Source of the DNA: Liolophura sinensis
Lineage: Eukaryota > Mollusca > Polyplacophora > Chitonida > Chitonidae
Direction: 5' to 3'
Length of the DNA: 64,000 nucleotides
Assembly: GCF_032854445.1 (NCBI RefSeq)
Contig: NC_088306.1
Location: 9,388,193 to 9,452,192, forward strand
The notes beneath the pieces are model-generated. The model saw nothing but the letters and a program-made list of their open reading frames with translations. It ran no database searches and had not been told where the DNA came from. Shown here piece after piece: positions 59,901-63,150 of the stretch (positions are counted from its first letter, which is position 1; each line of letters begins with the position of its first letter). The translations under genes and the position numbers were made by a program.

Positions 59901-61979
59901 GAAACCGGACAGAGCCGGGGGGAAACCCACGACCATCGGCAGTTGCGGCCAGCATTATGGCGGGTGGAAACCGGACAGAGCCGGGGGGAAACCCACGACC
60001 ATCGGCAGTTGCGGCCAGCATTATGGTGGGTGGAAACCGGGCAGAGCCGGGGGGAAACCCACGACCATCAGCAGTTGCGGCCATCATTATGGCGGGTAAA
60101 AACCTGGCAGAGCCAAGGGGGAAACCCACGACCATCGGCAGTTGCGGCCAGCATTATGGCGGGTGAAACACGAGTCGAATCATCAGTCATTTCATTTCAA
60201 TTAGTACCTGGCATGTGTGTTATTTATTTATTTATTTCAATCGTGTTTAATGCCGTTCTTGAGAGATTTTCTTAATAGTTTCATATGTGGAGGAAATGCT
60301 CGCAGAAAAACCCCTGGCCTCTGGCAAATAAGTGATGTGCTGCATCAGACATGACAGAGAGATTTTCACCCCCATGCCATACTGAATGCAGCCAAGTGAT
60401 CTCCATGTTTCATCTAAGACAATCTGAACGACCACACAAGCACTGATAATTGCTCGTTGACAACAATGCTCCGAGACAAGCAAAGGTACAGGTACAAATT
60501 TCGCACAGTACCAGTCCAAGGCTAAACTAAACCCTTCATATGCCTTAACCTTCAAAGAGATGCACTTTGAATGAAACTCTGTTTTAGATCATCCAATACA
60601 ATTCTAATACCACTGTGGAATGTATTACGTTCCATGTATGGCATATCATTGTTAAATAACATTAAACTGGGTAAAATAAAACAAACACTGATTGAAATGT
60701 TGGAAATTATGCCATGCAATCATGAACATATTTACACGGGACTTAAGGCCATTTCTGTGATGATCTGGGCTCAATTCTAGTGAACTGCTTTCTTTTTTCA
60801 TACATGACACATACATGTAAAGGAGGAGAAAGTCACACAGCTTCTTGTATATATGTACATGTATGTACTGTAACTGACATGTTTTTTGGTAATACAGCTG
60901 AATTTTTTGCATAATGGTGGGGATACCATATGTATATGTTAGAACAACAATTTGCTGATTTTCATATTCAAAAACTTTGCAGACTGTACCTGGAGACCCT
61001 CAATAGTTTCCATTTCATTGAATTCTTGCATGACTTTATAAATAACCACAGTAACACCATCTGTAAAACAGTTAAAAGTTTGTAAATGTTCTGGTAACAC
61101 CATCTGTAAAAGACTATATAGTTTGTAAATATCTCGATAATACCATTTGTTAAACAGCAAAAAGTAAAAGAGCAAAAAGTTTGTAAATATCATAATAAAC
61201 ACTATTTGTAAAACAGTAAACAGTTTGTAAATTTCCTGGTAACACCATTTGTAAGACAGCAAAAAGTTTGTAAATACCCTAGTAAACATTATTTGTAAGA
61301 CTGTAAAAAGTTTGTAAATATCCTGGTAACACCATTTGTAAAACAGCAAAAAGTTTGTAGATATCCAGGTATACATCATTTGTAAAACAGTAATCAGTAA
61401 TAAAATACAGATTTACAGTTCATATTTGTGTAATGATATCCTATATTAACAATTTAGAAAAATGCACAAGGAACCATTTCAAAAGTTAAAATGTTGACTT
61501 AAGTGTATAAAAACTGTTTGGGTAAGAAGGTTTTTCAGTGGGTTAATCCAAACAAACACCTCATTAATTTATGTGTTACTTTTTTATGCATATGTGGATA
61601 CAATATATCATTTTTGTTCCGGAGTACCCTAATTCCTCAACCTTTTGGTATATAAAAGAGCAGCTTTCGGGGCAATTTATGTACATTTGTAATTTGAATT
61701 TTGAAACAAAACTGCATTATACGTAATGGATTAGCCAATTGCTTGGCTTCACAAAAAGTATAATTCTATCAGCCTAGTTAATCTATAACAATACCTTCAG
61801 AATAATCGCTTGAATAAACACTTAGCAAATATGCAAAATGTTTAAGAATTACAGCACACTTATTTTAGGTTTCTCTTTTAGACAACTGTAAAGGATTACA
61901 GACCATTCAGAAGTGATTCTCCAAAGACCATGAAATACAGCACACTGTTCACTCCCACTTCATCAAAGACTGCAAGAAC
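32499..61979 (-). CDS. SLC9A3-like: Na+/H+ exchanger, SLC9A (NHE2/3/5-like), 16 exons, 5'-incomplete
   Basis: Members of this family exchange external Na+ for cytosolic H+ across the plasma or an apical membrane. Sixteen minus-strand exons (listed separately) join in phase to 610 codons plus stop. Landmarks in order, numbering the partial product: FGESLLND at about 19-26, whose Asn-Asp pair is the cation-site motif of electroneutral NHEs; a Gly-rich helix at 50-86; SE-x2-IF-x-F-x-G at about 150; NRFDRY at about 196; YGGLRGA at 216-222; [12 protein letters not shown] at 290-301; then a hydrophilic C-terminus. The stretch [10 protein letters not shown] and the following YMHLKYDP region resemble, from memory, the NHE3 cytoplasmic tail, which points to the NHE2/3/5 clade. 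An RRRS site near the C-terminus fits a basophilic kinase such as PKA. About 200 N-terminal residues (first membrane helices) and the promoter lie past 64000. The family is certain; the subfamily is less so. Confidence 0.95.
33503..33618 (-). CDS. SLC9A3-like: NHE exon 15 (basic tail segment, [10 protein letters not shown])
   Basis: 116 bp, encoding [20 protein letters not shown] then [18 protein letters not shown]. The Lys/Arg-rich start followed by an amphipathic TYKELRKYL helix resembles the basic regulatory part of the NHE3 tail. Acceptor ctttcag, donor gtaagt; leaves phase 0. Confidence 0.88.
34356..34993. repeat. 17-bp minisatellite
   Basis: Tandem units gatacacagacatgaca, about 37 copies with drift and a few shifted units. 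Because 17 is not a multiple of three, each reading frame cycles through all three phases of the unit, and several frames on both strands stay open for 80-176 codons. These frames are artefacts of the repeat. It lies in the intron between exons 15 and 14. Confidence 0.95.
34995..35255 (-). mobile_element. SINE family 1, near-complete copy
   Basis: On the minus strand it begins ggggcctccgtggctcagtc with a polymerase III A box (TGGCTCAGTCGG) and a B-box-like GAGTTCAAGCTGG. It continues through a conserved body (ggtttccacccaccataatg) and ends in an aaatgaataaataaat tail. acagatga occurs on both sides as a probable target-site duplication. It sits at the end of the 17-bp array. Confidence 0.85.
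35422..35513 (-). CDS. SLC9A3-like: NHE exon 14 (cytoplasmic tail)
   Basis: 92 bp, encoding [20 protein letters not shown] then EALLDTPQV. Acceptor attgcag, donor gtaggg. Phase agrees with both sides (enters after two bases, leaves after one). Four perfectly spaced 37-bp repeats begin three bases upstream of the acceptor AG. Function is inferred only from position in the chain. Confidence 0.8.
35517..35664. repeat. 37-bp tandem repeat at exon 14 acceptor
   Basis: Exactly four 37-bp units beginning caatcataccacacagatac, nearly identical, starting in the pyrimidine tract of the exon 14 acceptor and running away from the exon. Confidence 0.95.
35665..36620. other. intron sequence, nothing recognised
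   Basis: AT-rich intronic DNA upstream of exon 14. An open frame of 76 codons at 36075-36305 shows no splice support or family resemblance. Confidence 0.6.
36621..37166. repeat. intronic imperfect inverted repeat, ~90-bp arms
   Basis: The left arm at 36621-36710 (agattttttt...ggtgggctttat...aagaactctga) matches the reverse complement of 37078-37166 (agatttttgtg...ggtgggctttat...aggaactctga) at roughly three quarters identity, with about 370 bp between. The right arm read on the minus strand is open for 60 codons (GGGLYRPYY); the left arm has stops. It looks like two decayed copies of the same element in opposite orientation. Confidence 0.7.
37170..38125. other. intron sequence, nothing recognised
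   Basis: No splice-supported exon, tandem repeat or mobile-element signature was seen. The minus-strand frame at 37846-38118 looks accidental. Confidence 0.5.
38130..39045. repeat. 36-bp minisatellite, split by a SINE
   Basis: Units of the form gaagatgaggtttgtctgca ... gttgggcta, 36 bp, degenerate at 38130-38325 and cleaner at 38650-39045. Being a multiple of three it reads as the repeated peptide [12 protein letters not shown] in one plus-strand frame. Occasional +3 and frame-shifting changes suggest it is not coding. Confidence 0.9.
38326..38648 (-). mobile_element. SINE family 2, copy inside minisatellite
   Basis: Body strings gcttggggttta, caatttttcagtt, atgacgac, tgcatgtaa and ggtcgaccagtcgttacact match the other family-2 copies, with the (gagt)n end at the left. 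The flanks ttgtctgca and ttgtctgcc look like a target-site duplication drawn from the minisatellite unit. The tRNA-like head is truncated. Confidence 0.85.
39080..39370. repeat. ~150-bp tandem duplication
   Basis: Two diverged copies starting near ttaatatggaaattaatgca (39098) and ttaatatgcaaattaatgca (39250), with matching gaaaag, caaaag and gttca(t/g)aga strings. Confidence 0.7.
39921..40122 (+). mobile_element. MITE-like element, copy
   Basis: Begins taatttttcaaccttttcgc and contains attctgtgtagact, gttgtttcgtctct and cactgcactgaaaattgct. The right terminal repeat is decayed. Confidence 0.75.
40186..40295 (+). repeat. dispersed repeat, inverted partner at 62590-62700
   Basis: gatgggtgatgtcaag, ttcttgcatga and aattggaaac recur in order on the opposite strand at 62590-62700. 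Confidence 0.7.
40556..40695 (+). mobile_element. SINE family 1, 5'-truncated, plus strand
   Basis: ctgccagcaacctgcggatg through cataatgctggccgccgtcg to a taaa-repeat tail at 40672-40695. It is the only family-1 copy here in the plus orientation, and the most intact tail. Confidence 0.85.
41190..41405 (+). mobile_element. MITE-like element, well preserved
   Basis: Starts ctgtaatttttcaatctttc and ends ggcaaggttgaggaattagg; the two ends are an imperfect terminal inverted repeat. The interior matches the other copies closely. Confidence 0.85.
41406..42417. other. intron sequence, nothing recognised
   Basis: AT-rich and without exon, element or tandem structure that I could support. It ends in a strong plus-strand pyrimidine tract (tttttctttttctttacaag, to 42417). 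Confidence 0.5.
42418..42635 (+). CDS. possible antisense terminal exon
   Basis: After a textbook plus-strand acceptor, an uninterrupted frame of 71 codons runs to TGA at 42633-42635. It includes [18 protein letters not shown] and [13 protein letters not shown] and ends RPRIYRQ. Composition is more balanced than the AT-rich surroundings. No family is recognised and no upstream partner exon was found. On the opposite strand a frame is also open, but its phase does not fit the exchanger, so it is not an exchanger exon. Confidence 0.25.
42921..43012 (-). mobile_element. SINE family 2, tail-end fragment
   Basis: gagtgagtgcgtgctcgggg followed by ttaacatcgtacttaacaat and catatgacgatgaggggtcc; only the last ~90 bp of the element. 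Confidence 0.8.
43077..43430. repeat. ~180-bp imperfect tandem duplication
   Basis: Two diverged copies sharing gataatttgaataa, caccaagtttca, aaaactgtg and aaaaccttac. An open frame at 42927-43274 crosses it and the SINE and is not a gene. Confidence 0.65.
43431..46871. other. intron sequence between exons 14 and 13
   Basis: Contains a C-run (43458-43473), a decayed MITE end near 44845-44875 (aaaggtggaagatttacagt), a run of about 35 T (45980-46006 and flanks) and otherwise unstructured AT-rich DNA. Frames at 43834-44160, 44954-45262 and 45704-46054 have no splice support or family resemblance. Confidence 0.5.
46872..46904 (-). CDS. putative NHE micro-exon 13 (33 bp)
   Basis: 33 bp between ttttaaaaag and gtaaac. 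It would encode [10 protein letters not shown] with split codons at both ends that match exon 12 (CT|A) and exon 14 (AG|T). Because 33 is a multiple of three, skipping it also keeps frame (CT|T). It is Ser-rich, as expected for a regulatory tail insert. The acceptor pyrimidine tract is mediocre and no family motif is present. Confidence 0.45.
46905..47680. other. intron sequence, nothing recognised
   Basis: AT-rich intronic DNA with a doubled acatctggaacatt string (47120-47160) and an A-run at 47231-47247. Confidence 0.5.
47683..48050 (-). mobile_element. SINE family 2, near-complete with target-site duplication
   Basis: The plus strand shows the gagtgagtgagtgcttgggg end at left and a tRNA-like head at right. 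Read on the minus strand the head has an A-box-like segment and a gggtcaatcc B-box-like segment. ggcacaggaaga flanks both sides (about 47670 and 48052), a 12-bp target-site duplication typical of LINE-mediated insertion. Confidence 0.9.
48172..48243 (-). CDS. SLC9A3-like: NHE exon 12
   Basis: 72 bp, encoding [20 protein letters not shown] then KNA. The acceptor cgaag is short of pyrimidines near the AG, but the phase forces this choice: the alternative AG two bases on gives an early stop. Donor gtatgt. Support comes from phase and clean coding rather than from a known motif. Confidence 0.82.
48446..48785 (-). mobile_element. SINE family 2 copy
   Basis: gtgagtgagtgagtgcttgg through ttaacgttgtacttaac to attgaccctggatctactg, then cut at the head. 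Lies between exons 12 and 11. Confidence 0.85.
48945..49051 (-). CDS. SLC9A3-like: NHE exon 11 (juxtamembrane tail)
   Basis: 107 bp, encoding [18 protein letters not shown], then [12 protein letters not shown]. It matches the DKYL-(K/R)-x2-L region that follows the ED-x2-G motif in NHE tails, an amphipathic segment next to the membrane. Acceptor ctacag, donor gtgagc; leaves phase 2. Confidence 0.92.
49086..49312 (-). mobile_element. SINE family 2, 5'-truncated, with target-site duplication
   Basis: The body stops after aaccagtcgttgcactatc, losing the tRNA-like head. atttggggaatgag occurs immediately before and after (49076 and 49310), a 14-bp duplication. Lies just upstream of exon 11. Confidence 0.9.
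49684..49985. repeat. 16-bp minisatellite with a larger duplication
   Basis: Units gatgaaaaggccactt (16 bp) in two clusters, each followed by the same ~60-bp string starting gattccagtagcaaggtcga, about 175 bp apart. A minus-strand open frame at 49377-49736 reads partly through it and is not a gene. Confidence 0.9.
50145..50210 (-). CDS. SLC9A3-like: NHE exon 10 ([12 protein letters not shown])
   Basis: 66 bp, 22 codons, phase 0 at both ends, encoding [20 protein letters not shown] and FK. The DH-(L/M)2-x-G-(I/V)-ED-x2-G motif is diagnostic of the juxtamembrane tail of NHE1-5. Acceptor tttacag, donor gtaaga. Confidence 0.95.
50514..50692 (-). mobile_element. SINE family 1 copy, head-truncated
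   Basis: tttatttgattgtgttttac tail end, then ctcaagaatatttcacttat, cagagcccaggggagaccca and tcccacgtacggccggagaa. A 20-bp internal duplication (cattattgcaggaacgtgta) interrupts the body. Confidence 0.85.
50761..50850 (-). CDS. SLC9A3-like: NHE exon 9 (last helix end)
   Basis: 90 bp, 30 codons, phase 0 at both ends. It encodes [20 protein letters not shown] and ends YSELNSQ. Family pattern G-(I/L/M)-(S/T)-I-(K/R)-P-x-V: end of the transport domain and start of the cytoplasmic tail. Acceptor gttttag, donor gtaaat. Confidence 0.95.
50997..51137 (-). mobile_element. SINE family 1 fragment
   Basis: ccagcattatggtggggg through aaaacccacggccatctgca to gagctggacttgagctcaca; both ends missing. Confidence 0.8.
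51201..51705. repeat. 78-bp tandem repeat beside exon 8 donor
   Basis: Six and a half units starting ctatatgtcataatacagac near 51201, 51278, 51356, 51434, 51511, 51589 and 51667 (periods 77 or 78 bp), more than 95 percent alike by eye. It ends 25 bp from the exon 8 donor. Confidence 0.95.
51731..51859 (-). CDS. SLC9A3-like: NHE exon 8 (YGGLRGA signature)
   Basis: 129 bp, exactly 43 codons, phase 0 at both ends. It encodes [20 protein letters not shown], then [24 protein letters not shown] with its membrane Arg is the clearest NHE signature and identifies the gene. Acceptor ccggcag, donor gttagt. The 78-bp tandem array ends about 25 bp past the donor. Confidence 0.98.
51988..52188 (+). mobile_element. 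MITE-like element, interrupted by a SINE
   Basis: Starts ctgttattcttccacctttt; the interior matches the other copies; the right end catatgcaaaaaggttgagg is cut by the SINE at 52190. Confidence 0.85.
52190..52548 (-). mobile_element. SINE family 2, full length, nested in a MITE
   Basis: Runs from gtgtgagtgagtgctaagg to ctaccaactgagccatcggg. The minus strand begins ccgatggctcagttggtaga, an excellent tRNA A box. caaaaaggttgagga on the left and caaaaaggttcagga on the right (one mismatch) are the target-site duplication and come from the MITE's terminal repeat. Confidence 0.92.
52560..53219. other. intron sequence with a decayed repeat
   Basis: AT-rich. Around 52960-53120 the string ttcatccaaatctgtgaaca followed by acagacatgc has the look of a decayed short interspersed element, which I cannot assign. 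Confidence 0.4.
53220..53302 (-). CDS. SLC9A3-like: NHE exon 7 (LNRF loop)
   Basis: 83 bp, encoding [20 protein letters not shown] then FEEQFVI. It matches the NRF-x5-(L/V)-x4-(Q)F-(I/V)I region just before YGGLRGA. Acceptor ttccag, donor gtaagt; leaves phase 0. Confidence 0.95.
53418..53618 (+). mobile_element. MITE-like element
   Basis: aattcttcaatcttttcaca at left and ttttacatgtgaaaag at right form the terminal inverted repeat; interior as in the others. The 60-codon minus-strand frame at 53406-53588 is this element. Confidence 0.85.
53640..54322. repeat. degenerate tandem repeat, intron 6
   Basis: tagagctttgtgaagt-like strings near 53680, 53771, 53846, 53986, 54080 and 54228, with caccaacaatggaggacagt at 53877 and 54111 and cttaccaacaatggggtg near 54277. 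Spacing alternates around 90 and 145 bp. Confidence 0.75.
54325..54712. repeat. 28-bp minisatellite ending at exon 6 donor
   Basis: About 14 units gtaattactgaggagtgagg plus acatgaat, near perfect. The last unit runs to within ten bases of the exon 6 donor. On the minus strand every unit reads cctcactcctcag then taattac, which resembles a 3' splice site. Confidence 0.95.
54719..54840 (-). CDS. SLC9A3-like: NHE exon 6 (SE..IF.F.G helix)
   Basis: 122 bp, encoding [20 protein letters not shown] then [15 protein letters not shown]. The Glu in SEIVIF is the conserved membrane acidic residue of the family. Acceptor tttcag, donor gtaagt. A 28-bp minisatellite ends within ten bases of this donor. Confidence 0.95.
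55180..55325. repeat. 19-bp minisatellite
   Basis: Units gacccaataatgtgatgaa, about seven copies with small deletions. Confidence 0.92.
55395..55790. repeat. 16/32-bp G-rich minisatellite
   Basis: Alternating 16-bp half units ggggaattgtgcata and ggggaaaatgtgcaca. The plus strand is rich in GGGG runs. Long frames on both strands, repeating HRGNCA/IGENV or NSPCAHFP, follow from the repeat. Confidence 0.95.
55800..56091. other. intron sequence before exon 5, nothing recognised
   Basis: Short AT-rich stretch with a ggggtgggtggggggg run near 55858. Confidence 0.5.
56092..56187 (-). CDS. SLC9A3-like: NHE exon 5
   Basis: 96 bp, encoding [20 protein letters not shown] then [10 protein letters not shown]. 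The KS-x-TTIKYF-x-K pattern is the loop preceding the SE-x2-IF helix in NHEs. An NIT sequon is present. Acceptor ttacag, donor gtaata. Confidence 0.94.
56558..56772 (+). mobile_element. MITE-like element, well preserved
   Basis: Starts actgtaaatcttcagccttt, ends gtcaaaaggttgaggaatta. The interior contains ttctgaaggcatta, accaatgtagtttt and aaattaaaaatgttcataaa. Confidence 0.88.
57359..57440 (-). CDS. SLC9A3-like: NHE exon 4 ([12 protein letters not shown])
   Basis: 82 bp, encoding [20 protein letters not shown] then EFSGII. It matches the family pattern EP-x3-F-x3-Y-x2-Y-x3-E, which includes a conserved intramembrane acidic residue. Acceptor ttccag, donor gtatga. Confidence 0.95.
57441..58855. 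other. intron 3 sequence
   Basis: AT-rich. Decayed SINE-like strings lie around 58240-58300 (ggtggaggaaactg) and 58345-58440 (tttatttattgatttaatcg, gtagaaaccccaac). No exon was found between exons 4 and 3. Confidence 0.5.
58862..59050 (-). mobile_element. SINE family 1 copy, head-truncated
   Basis: tttatttatttatttatctg tail, then ctcaagaatatttcacttat, gcagagcccggggggaaact and ggccagagaggaagccagca. Ends about 150 bp from exon 3. Confidence 0.88.
59198..59309 (-). CDS. SLC9A3-like: NHE exon 3 (Gly-rich membrane helix)
   Basis: 112 bp, encoding [19 protein letters not shown] and then [11 protein letters not shown]. This is the strongly hydrophobic Gly-rich helix that follows the cation-site helix in NHEs. 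Acceptor gttcag, donor gtaaac; enters phase 0, leaves phase 1. Confidence 0.95.
59595..60165. repeat. 66-bp tandem array built from a SINE family 1 module
   Basis: Just over eight units of 66 bp starting gcggccagcattatggcggg and containing cagagccggggggaaaccca and gaccatcggcagtt, highly uniform. The unit equals the central part of family 1, and the array begins with that family's cacttatacaatggctgcca lead-in. Being 22 codons long and stop-free, it leaves at least four frames open over the array (up to 228 codons at 59589-60275 plus and 176 codons minus); these are not genes. Confidence 0.95.
60214..60560 (-). mobile_element. possible third SINE-like retroposon
   Basis: A ttatttatttatttcaatcg tail at left is followed by gtgtttaatgccgttcttga, analogous to the family-1 tail junction, then an unrelated body (ggaggaaatgctcgcagaaa, cccctggcctctggcaaata). 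The 102-codon minus-strand frame in it is incidental. Confidence 0.5.
60990..61060 (-). CDS. SLC9A3-like: NHE exon 2 ([11 protein letters not shown] segment)
   Basis: 71 bp, encoding [20 protein letters not shown] and ending GLQ. Acceptor ttttacag, donor gtacag. It continues the GESLLND helix directly. A 43-bp minisatellite starts at its 5' edge and repeats the acceptor plus the first bases of the exon, so the reading frame stays open for about 320 bp upstream of the exon. That extension is repeat, not conserved coding. Confidence 0.93.
61061..61395. repeat. 43-bp tandem repeat starting at exon 2 acceptor
   Basis: About 7.5 units of atttgtaaaacagcaaaaag plus tttgtaaatatcctggtaacacc. The unit adjoining the exon includes its acceptor and first bases (on the minus strand, ctgttttacagatggtgtta). 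Confidence 0.95.
61400..61903 (-). mobile_element. intron 1, with MITE-like element in reverse orientation
   Basis: The element lies at 61629-61855: taattcctcaaccttttggt at the left, matching the right end of plus-oriented copies, and aaatgtttaagaattacagc at the right. The rest of the intron is unstructured. Confidence 0.8.
61904..61979 (-). CDS. SLC9A3-like: NHE exon 1 of window (cation-site helix, GESLLN)
   Basis: 76 bp, entering in phase 0 and ending one base into a codon. It encodes VLAVFDEVG then FGESLLN; the split codon with the next exon makes the Asp of the Asn-Asp motif. The acceptor is tttgtttcag; the donor gtctgt is weak but lies exactly where the family alignment requires. The preceding exon, expected to end with a DPVAV-like motif, was not found between 61980 and 64000. 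Confidence 0.92.
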
Positions 61980-62589
61980 CTGAAACAAAGTGAACTCATT
62001 AGGGTTCGATCAAAATTGTTGAGAATATTATTTTTGCTAAAAAAAAATGTTGTGCGCAGCCTACAGCTAAAACTGTTTAACTTACTGGCTTGAAAATTTG
62101 CTGGTGTAATGTGCTAATGCTGGACTGGTGCACAGGCAATTTTCTTTGACCTAGCTCCTGTGGTTCAGTGGCCACACTTAATTTCAGCAGAACGTTCAAG
62201 GAAACCATTTCTAAAATTTGATAAACATCCCACTACTGCTACATCTGCAAAAATCATTTGTTTCCAGTTAAAGGGTGGAAGCTCATCATTTGTCAAATGT
62301 ATGAATTTATTTTTCGAAGTTTGACAACACTTATATGAATTCTGATGTACTTTGGGCCAGTGATTGCAAATCTGCCTTTCTTTATTTTTTTTTTTTCACC
62401 GACTGCTATGTTTATAAGTTTCTGAGATAAAGTAAAAAAGAAACACCAGATTTTAGTTACGTAATTTTAATGGCCTGTAACCGAAAAAATATAAGTTAGA
62501 ATTTTAAAACATGAGGATCAAGACAGTCAGAACTTGTTCTTAACTTGTTAAAAAAAAGTCACTGTTGTTAGTTTGGGAGGACAACACGG

Positions 62590-62700
62590 TAACAAAGGTT
62601 TCCTGTTGTTTCCAATTTTCCCTTGTGTGACGTCATGCAAGAACACTTGACATCACCCATCACAGACGTACAACCACAAATGACATCATACTTTCAAATG
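62590..62700 (-). repeat. dispersed repeat, inverted partner of 40186-40295
   Basis: On the minus strand it reads gatgggtgatgtcaagtg, ttcttgcatgacgtcaca and aattggaaacaac. Includes a TGACGTCA. Confidence 0.7.
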
Positions 62701-62947
62701 TGAATGACATCATTCCAGCATAACTGCCTGACTCGAAGTCATATCTGCCTGACTCATCATCACATAAGGAAAAAATATCACCTCACTTCGGGAAATTTTA
62801 CGGAAACTGGCCAGGTTTTTGTTACTGAAGACGCTTCACTTTTTAGGGTTAAATAGTGTTATTTATCGTAAATTGTTTTATATCGTAGTGTAAGCTATAT
62901 TCCGTAGGGTATCCTTCATATCGTTCTAACACTTGTGCCTAAACTAA

Positions 62948-63150
62948 CTCCTCAATCTTTGTGCACATGAAAGTGTAACTTTCAGCGCAATTTATGCATA
63001 TTTTCAATTTGATTTTGGAGACAAAACTACATTGATTCGATTGGTCAGTTTCAGGGCTTCACAAAAAGTATGACTTTATCGGTCAAAACAGAATAATGCC
63101 TTCGGAATATGCTTGAATAAACACCTTGCAAACAGGTGAAATGGAATTAG
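62948..63150 (-). mobile_element. MITE-like element, reverse orientation
   Basis: aactcctcaatctttgtgca at left; gattttggagacaaaactac, ggcttcacaaaaagtatgac and caaacaggtgaaatggaatt follow in reverse order relative to the plus copies. Confidence 0.85.

Noticed and set aside
59589-60275. 228-codon repetitive frame
   Set aside because: SINE-derived 66-bp tandem array; several other frames on both strands are equally open.
60939-61379. 146-codon minus-strand frame containing exchanger exon 2
   Set aside because: Only the last third is coding exon; the rest is the 43-bp intronic repeat and has no counterpart in NHE proteins. The canonical acceptor at 61061-61062 gives the expected junction.
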